Part shown: positions 57,915 through 64,000 of the stretch, one piece after another
How positions within the stretch are numbered: position 1 is the first letter of the stretch
How the letters are laid out: each line of letters starts with the position of its first letter
NCBI GenBank assembly: GCA_000310025.1
Contig: FN649743.1
Location: forward strand, 1,060,474 to 1,124,473
From: Ectocarpus siliculosus
Taxonomy: Eukaryota > Sar > Phaeophyceae > Ectocarpales > Ectocarpaceae
Length of the DNA stretch: 64,000 nt
Reading direction: 5' to 3'
Position numbers and translations under genes: made by a program
Notes under the pieces: generated by a model
What the model was told of the DNA's origin: nothing
What the model saw: the letters and a program-made list of their open reading frames with translations, nothing else
Database searches by the model: none

Positions 57915-60240
57915 ATTCGCAGCAGCTTGTTATTCGTGTACACTTGATGGGCGGTTATTTTTTTTTTTCCCACGAGGTTTTCCAGAAGTCAATGTGGACC
58001 GGATAAAAAGGGGGTGCGATGATTGATATAAACCATGGTGGCTTGTCATCTGGCGATGAGTTGTGGTTATCAGAGGTGTAGCACGTATGTCGCCGGTGCG
58101 ATTGCGGGACGGACTGCGGCCGTCAGGACACATAATCTTGTACGGGCCGGTTTTGTACGCGCGAATATGGTCGTCGTGTATGGAAAAATCGGTGGCACGG
58201 CAGGCAGAAACATACAACGAATCGATATAGAGCGAGCTAGTACGCTGGTGCGTATGATGCCGGCTCACGGTTATTGATCGTAGACCAGGGTACGGGTCAT
58301 CTGGAGATGAGCCGTGGTGGTCAGGAGTCGCTGGTGCGGCTGGGATACTGTATGCGGTCGTTATGATACATACGCATACTGAATGTTACTCGAACCCGTT
58401 TGCACGTACGACTATGGGTCGTTGGCACGGACTAATCGGTCGAGGGGAAAAAGACACAACGCGATATATACAGATGGTAATGGTACCACACTGTATATAC
58501 CGCTGGTTACGCTAGAGCCTTCTGATGCGGTTCATCTGGCGATGAGCCGTGGTGGTCAGGAGCCGCACACAAGTTGCGTGGCGTGTAGGTCGCTGGTGCG
58601 GCTGGGATACTGTATGCGGTCGTTATGATACATACGCATACTGAATGTTACTCGAACCCGTTTGCACGTACGACTATGGGTCGTTGGCACGGACTAATCG
58701 GTCGAGGGGGAAAAGACACAACGCGATATATACAGATGGTAATGGTACCACACTGTATATACCGCTGGTTACGCTAGAGCCTTCTGATGCGGTTCATCTG
58801 GAGATGAGCCGTGGTGGTCAGGAGACGCACACAAGTTGCGTGGCATGTAGGTCGCTGGTGCGGCTGCGATAAGGTATGCGGTCGTTATGACTCATATGCA
58901 TACTAAATATTACTCGGACCGGTTTGCAAGTACGACTGTGGGTCGTTTTGCACGGAATAATCGATAGAATGGCACAAAGACACCACGCTATCTATACAGC
59001 TGGTTACGGCAACACATTATATATGCCGCTGGTTGCGGAAGCACACATATGCGAGAATACCGGGAACACGGAACTAACGTGTGGTATGGGCCGACTTCTG
59101 GGCAGGATATGTATACATATATATGCTTCCCATCTGGTGGTGCGTGGTTCCCATCGGTGTGTGGACTGGGGGGGTGCACACTAGCGGAGTTAGTGAGGCG
59201 TGTTGGCGGTCATGGAATCATCGGTGGAACGGCAAGCAACTCAAAACAAATCAATGTATATAAGTCTAGAGCTGGTTACGCTGGAGCGTATGGCTCACGG
59301 CCTGTTGATTGTAGACCAGTATGGCGGGTCATCTGGAGATGATCCGTGGTGGTCAGGAGCCGCACGCAACATGTGTGGCATGTCTGTCGCTGGTGCGACT
59401 GCGATATGGTATGCGGTCGTTACGACACATCTGGTGATGAGTCGTGGTTATCAGGAGCCGAACGCAAGGTGTGCAGCACGTATGTCGCTGGTGCGACTGC
59501 ATCCTCTAGGGTGTGTCTGTCGGCGCAAGACAAGGTTAGCGGATTGGTGAAAACCGCCGGCCACACTCAAGAAAAACAAAAACAAATCCACTTCGACTGT
59601 CGCTGCTGCTTGTTATGTTGTGTACACTTGACGGATGGGTATTTTTTTTTTCTCACGAGGTTTTCCAGAAGTCAATGTGGACCGGATGAGAAGGGGTACG
59701 ATGATTGATTGTCAACCATGATGGCGTGTCATTGGCGATCAGTCGTGGTTATCAGGAGCCGCACGTAAGATGTGTGGCATGTATGTCGCTGGTGCGACTG
59801 CGAGCCGGTATGCGGCCGTAATGACACAAAGTAAACCTTGCATGGACCGGTTGTGCACGCACGAAGTGGGTCGTCGTGCATGGAATAATCGGTGGAGTGG
59901 CAAGAGGGCAAAACAAACCAAATGTATAGCGCTGGTTACGCTGGAGCGCATGTTTGCCGGCTCACGACCTATTGATCGTAGACCAGGATGGTGGGTCATC
60001 TGGAGATGATCCGTGGTGGTCAGGAGCCGCACGCAAGATGTATGGCATGTCTGTCGCTAGTGCGACTGCGAGACGGTACAATTGTATGCGGTCGTTATGA
60101 CACATACTGAATCTTGAACGGACAGGTTGTGTACGTAGACGGTGGGTCGTTGTGCACGGGACAATCGGTAGAACGGCATCAAGACAGAACACTATATATA
60201 CAGCTGGTTACGCTGGAGCGTAGGTCGGCCGATTCACAGC
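57915..60240 (+). repeat. higher-order tandem array with about 262-bp units
   Basis: Two nearly identical 262-bp units lie at 58383-58644 and 58645-58906. Diverged units with the same landmarks (CTGGTTACGCTGGAGCG, CTGGTGCGACTGCGA, ATGAGCCGTGGTGGTCAGGA, TATGCGGTCGTTA) continue to about 60.24 kb. A larger unit is superimposed: the block starting GTACACTTGA at 57938 (T-rich tract, then CACGAGGTTTTCCAGAAGTC) recurs at 59632, 1,694 bp later. The units are not multiples of three and the short frames inside are not conserved, so this is satellite-like DNA. It sits inside the 7,150-bp interval. Confidence 0.75.
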
Positions 60241-60999
60241 CTCGCGTCTCGCCCACCTGGTGCTGGGCAGGGAGACATGGTTTGTCAGTTCTCCTGACAC
60301 GTGTGTGTACGCAAACACAAATATGCGAGGGTACAGGGGACACAGAACCAACATGTCTATCGGCCTGTGATCAGACTACATGTACCACATCGGTGCGGCG
60401 TCTCCTTATGGAAACCACGGAACGCGAATCGCTGTCGGCCGGTGTGTGTAGCGTGCATATCGTTCGCCCGTTGTGCATCAAGTGATGGATTTATCGCTGG
60501 CGCTGGTACGGGGGATCGAAAAAGGCTTACCACACGCGAGGGATGAATGTGCAAATCATAATTTGGTGGAAAGAGCCACAGCACACAAAGGTGTTCGCGA
60601 GCTATTCGGCAGAGGTACCGGCGTACACAACTTCGCATTTCATGGCCCTATGCCTGGTGATGTCTAAGCACAAATGCCTTACATCTGGTGTTGTGTGGTT
60701 CGCACCGGTGTGTGGACCGGGGGTTGCGCAGTAAGCGGAGTCAGTGATGCGTGTTGACGGTCGCGAGAGGGTCCGTTACCGCAACTACACATGACCGTGG
60801 TGGGGCCACAGACATGCACGTTCGTTGGTCATCCACGCGTGCTGTACTGGGGTACATGGCGAGGCATACCACATTGTGTGCAATGCTTTGGGGGGTGCAC
60901 GGTCCGAATGCGCCGGCTACAACACGAGCGAGGAGACGTTTACGATGCGCGCCGGTAGGCAGGTGCATACCGTGACGCGTGTACCTCGTCATCGTTCTC
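60241..60999. other. spacer between the satellite array and gag-like frame
   Basis: No recognisable gene; satellite-like landmarks fade out here. Confidence 0.4.
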
Positions 61000-61600
61000 A
61001 CGTTCTCGATATCTATTTTGCTTTGCTTGTGCCTTCATGCCCAATTGTCCCCCGTGATCAGGATATTGATCGGTATATCGGGGGCACGTCGTCCAGGGAC
61101 GGAGATATGAGCGGGGACGGGAACACCTCGGATGAATCCGCTACTGGCCGCGAGGAGTACGCGGCGGAGAGGAAAGGACAGCACCAATGAACGGGCTGTC
61201 ATCAGCGCGTCGGTTAAGACCTCAAAGCCGACATGGCGGCGAGGTTCCAGGAGTTGCTGGAGACCGTGTGCGTCCGGGGCGGCGGGGCCGCGGCGGGTGG
61301 CGCTGCCGACGTTGCACCAGCGCCGATGTATGGGGGCGCGGGTGCGAATGGCTTCTCGTCCGGCTACGGGTCACATCACGGTGGTCCAAGCCCCGGGTTG
61401 CTGCAGGGCGTTGGTCGGCGTGGCAGCGGGGGCGGCTTAAGCTTCGCTCCCGCGGTGCCGTCCCTGTTTGGAGCGGGAGGCTCACACATGGATTCCGGTG
61501 TATACAGGGGTGGAGCAGGGGTGTCGTCCGCCCACCGGCGGATGGAGAAGGTGATCATGGACCAGCGGGTGAACGCGTGGAGCTCGGCGAACATCCGCAT
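61000..61600 (+). pseudogene. gag-like glycine-rich frame of the YR retroelement
   Basis: An acidic start (GDMSGDGNTSDESATGREE) is followed, after a frame change near 61188, by MAARFQELLETVCVRGGG (ATG 61233) and a Gly/Ser/Ala-rich stretch. Around 61600 it runs directly into RT-thumb sequence in another frame, so a capsid-like gene is joined to the end of pol and most of the RT is missing. The gag assignment rests on position and composition; no zinc knuckle is visible. Confidence 0.4.
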
Positions 61601-62400
61601 GTGGTGCTTCATAAGCTGGAAGTTCTGCAAGCGACAATCTGCAAGTGGCCCCGCGCGCCACTGCTGTGCTTCTGAGTCCAAGTTACGGGGGGTGATTGGT
61701 TCACTGTTGCATATCTGTGAAGTCGTGCGGCCTGGTAAATATTTGTTCGCCGTAGGCTCCACCTGTTGGGGGCTACCGCCGGTGCGATTGACAGCCCGGG
61801 GGCGAGAACAGAAACGGATCGGTTCCGAGTTTCGTTCGGACATGCGGTTTTGGCGTCTGATGGTAGAAGGGGGCTTGGGGTCGCCGTCGCGGTTATTAAC
61901 AGCCCCACTTGTTTGTTTGGTTGGTTATGTTTCGATCAACCATATTCGTGTCTTTCGTGGTCAGACGTATCTGGTGATGCCATGAGAGGGTATTTCTTGC
62001 ACGCCGAATTCTGTTCGGGAGTACGGTGGCGTTTCGATTTCAGTCAGGAAATACGGGAGAGGTTTCGCCAGCAGGCTGAGGGGCGCGATGGTTTGAGCAT
62101 AAACACGCTCAAAACTCCTCGCGATGGTGGTTGTCGCCTGGGTGTTGATTGTGCAATCGGACATGAGGCCGGAGTACGCCCGCAATAGCATCCAATTGAT
62201 GGGAGACAACTCCTCTCGTGTGGCCTGGGTGAACAAGTATCGGGGGGGAAGCGAGCCCCGGTCGGGAGGCACTTATGCGTATGCTCGGATGTTTAAGAGA
62301 TGGGCAGCGGGTGGTGCTTTGAGGCGCTCAGGTTAGGGGTGTCGATAACACGCTTGCGGATGGTATTCCCGATGAGAGCCGGAGACCATGGACGCATGTC
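61600..62400 (+). pseudogene. RT end and RNase H of the YR retroelement, frame-broken
   Basis: Frames change about every 150-350 bp. First comes the RT thumb/connection (LHKLEVLQATICKWPR, then ASESKLRGVIGSLLH, GLPPVRLTA, EFRSDMRFW). RNase H follows: SDVSGDAMRGYF with the first Asp; SINTLK, where the second motif should carry Glu but an extra A shifts the frame and gives Lys; MGDNSSRVAWVNK with the third acid; and a degraded ADGI-like fourth motif near 62360. RT palm motifs are absent. The sequence differs clearly from the 30-kb element, so it is a separate family. It lies between two direct repeats 7,150 bp apart. Confidence 0.7.
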
Positions 62401-62439
62401 TTCGCCTGTCCCGTCCCAATGTCGCATGGCGCCAACTTG

Positions 62440-63549
62440 TCCTGGGCCCGGAGGTCGCCGATCTTTGTACCGGCGTCTTAGCCGCGAGTACGTCCGCGAG
62501 TCAGTTGCGCAGTCGTCTCGAAGAACTTACCTGTCGGGTTGGGGGGCTTGGTGCGCTTTCCGCCGCATGGTTGGTGAGTCGGAGTACCTCTCGGGGGATG
62601 CAGATGGTGCTGTGCTGGAACGAGTACTTTTGGAGTGTGTGGCGTGGTGTTGTGCAGATAAGGGTAACATTGCACCGACCATATCCGGCAAGCTCGCCGC
62701 GGTACAGTACTTTCATCGAGTTGACACGCAGCTTGAGTTGCCTACCGGTGCGCCTCTTATCAAACGGAGTTTGTTGGGTGTCGCACGTGTTCACGTCCGA
62801 GCGGGTACGAAGAGTCGCAGTCGTGTTCCCGTCTCGTGGGAGACGTTGTTGGAAGAACAGCAGTTGACGGCGTCGTGGGGTACAGGTGGCCGCGTGTTGT
62901 GGCTGTGTTTGGCGGTGTCGTACTTCCTGGTGGCGCGTTCAGATGAGGTTTTGCCACACTGTCGGGACAATGCCACCAGGTGCATTGTTTGCGGCGTAGC
63001 GACGTCGAATTCTTTGATGGGGAGTACGTGCTAGCCCCGTTGCACTGGCACAAGGCCACAGGAGTTCGGGTTCGGTTTCGCGGCCACAAGGGGGATCAGT
63101 CGGAGACGGGGGCGTGCGTTACACGGGTGCGCGACGCACGAGGCGCGAATTCTCAGATTGGAGCCGGTGGCAGTGCCGTGGCGGTGTTGGTGGAATTGAT
63201 GGCGTGCCATCTCGCTTTACCTGAGGACGCCCCTCTGTGCTCGTTTCGCTGTAGGAGGAGCAATACGGTTAAGGTTTGGGGATAATTCCAAAGCTCTTAG
63301 CGCCCTTCGCCAGATTGTGGAGAAGGCAGGTGGCGACCCGAGACAGGTTGGCTTGCATTCGTTGAGAATCGGGGCCGCCACCACGTTGGCAGCAGGAGGA
63401 GACGTACCGGACAGAATTATACAGAGAGAGGGTAGATGGAAGGAAGGTTCGGGTACGTTTAAAATATACTAGGAATAATATGGTGGACGCAGACATGGTA
63501 TCCCGTAAACTAGCGAAGGGGAAGAAGACGGAACAGAAGAAGGGTTAGC
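62440..63549 (+). pseudogene. tyrosine recombinase of the YR retroelement, frameshifted
   Basis: The recombinase would integrate the circular DNA copy. The N-terminal core-binding domain reads REYVRESVAQSSRRTYL. The first catalytic Arg is in SYFLVARSDE (Arg codon 62936-62938). A slip near 62970 moves to the frame starting HCLRRSDVEFF, and another near 63285 to the frame with LHSLRIGAATT (HxxR at 63356-63367) and REGRWK. The putative nucleophile lies in FKIY just before TAG at about 63471-63473; the next bases in another frame (RNNMVDADMVSRKLAKG) continue the usual C-terminus, so a small deletion hit the active-site segment. The Arg/HxxR/Trp/Tyr signature is recognisable but the gene is dead. 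Confidence 0.8.
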
Positions 63550-63812
63550 ACATACGAAGGTACGGGCAAAGGGACAGAATGCCATCCCACTAAACGTCGA
63601 TGTTGGTGGATGTCAATGGTATGGAGTACCATTGGGGGTCTCGGTGTACTGAGACGGCATTTTGTTAGGGCCTACCAGTTGACATGGAAGGGGAACTTGG
63701 ACTCTGGAGGAGAGAGGGAAGCGACCGGTGTCGTCCCCTCGTTATTGGCCAGAGAGTTACCTTCCGGACTTCGTGGAAAATAATAATAAAAATGACACTT
63801 CGGAAAAATACA

Positions 63813-64000
63813 ATAAAGCGAGTATTTCAGATGGATCCAACCTATGGGGGGAGGAGTCTGAATTAGGTGTTTATTGGAGTTGATGAGAAGTGAGCATTTA
63901 TTATTATGTGCCAAAGAGGATGTCTGCGTGCGTATAGAAGAGGAGTCATGCGCACCGAGAGAAGGCAGCTGCTCGCAGGACATTCCGTTTGCGCCCGATC
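63813..64000 (+). repeat. flanking direct repeat of the 61-kb element, right copy, cut by the window end
   Basis: Matches 56663-56850 at a constant offset of 7,150 bp. It starts about 260 bp downstream of the recombinase remnant. Its true right end lies outside the window. Confidence 0.8.

Noticed and set aside
58383-58872. Two nearly identical frames of 75-81 codons
   Set aside because: They reflect the duplicated 262-bp satellite unit, whose length is not a multiple of three; diverged units do not keep the frame.

Overview
This window looks like repeat-rich nuclear DNA of a eukaryote, not bacterial or organellar DNA. Four observations support that: a VPS37 (ESCRT-I) gene split by a GT-AG intron; short introns of about 70 bp in a second candidate gene; a tRNA-like sequence with pol III A and B boxes; and three retroelement remnants. 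The Ty3-type integrase/chromodomain tail resembles elements I know from oomycetes and related stramenopiles, so a stramenopile (oomycete or brown-algal type) is my best guess. No rRNA or organellar gene confirms it. Gene density is very low and most of the 64 kb is intergenic.

Layout, left to right. 1-8.5 kb: no convincing gene; diverged direct repeats (1.6/2.3 kb) and a degenerate tRNA-like sequence (3.23-3.30 kb). 8.5-10.9 kb: a Ty3/gypsy remnant with an LTR-like repeat, gag, and an integrase tail plus chromodomain; protease, RT and RNase H are missing. 10.9-26 kb: intergenic, with a 79-bp duplication, hairpins, a foldback at 14.05-14.25 kb, a 72-bp minisatellite (18.2-18.7 kb), a 61-bp minisatellite (23.75-24.05 kb), dispersed repeats at 17.3/24.3/25.9 kb, and exon-like minus-strand segments (20.3-23.55 kb). 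27.4-35.6 kb: one tyrosine-recombinase (DIRS-like) retroelement family in two opposed copies, a long minus-strand copy (gag, zinc knuckle, RT, RNase H, methylase-like region, YR fragment) and a short degraded plus-strand copy. 38.3-40.2 kb: a candidate spliced gene followed by a transposase-like frame with a SAP-like tail, interrupted by stops. 42.9-50.3 kb: a small hypothetical frame, a MITE with about 60-bp inverted ends, an element with inverted 'TTTATGG' ends at 47.56-48.72 kb, and two more copies of the LTR-like repeat. 50.6-52.0 kb: VPS37, the only confidently identified host gene. 54.2-64 kb: minisatellites, long tandem duplications with G/C hairpins, a higher-order array (57.9-60.2 kb), and a second YR retroelement (61.0-63.55 kb) lying between two nearly identical direct repeats exactly 7,150 bp apart.

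There is no operon-like organisation. The common theme is retroelement decay: all three retroelements have lost reverse transcriptase, by deletion (gypsy and the 61-kb element) or by frame breaks plus an Asp-to-Asn change in the YxDD-equivalent motif (30-kb element), while gag, RNase H, integrase or recombinase parts remain recognisable. I found no convincing new enzymatic or defence system. The most novel material is structural (repeat architectures and foldbacks) plus the unidentified spliced gene at 38.3 kb.
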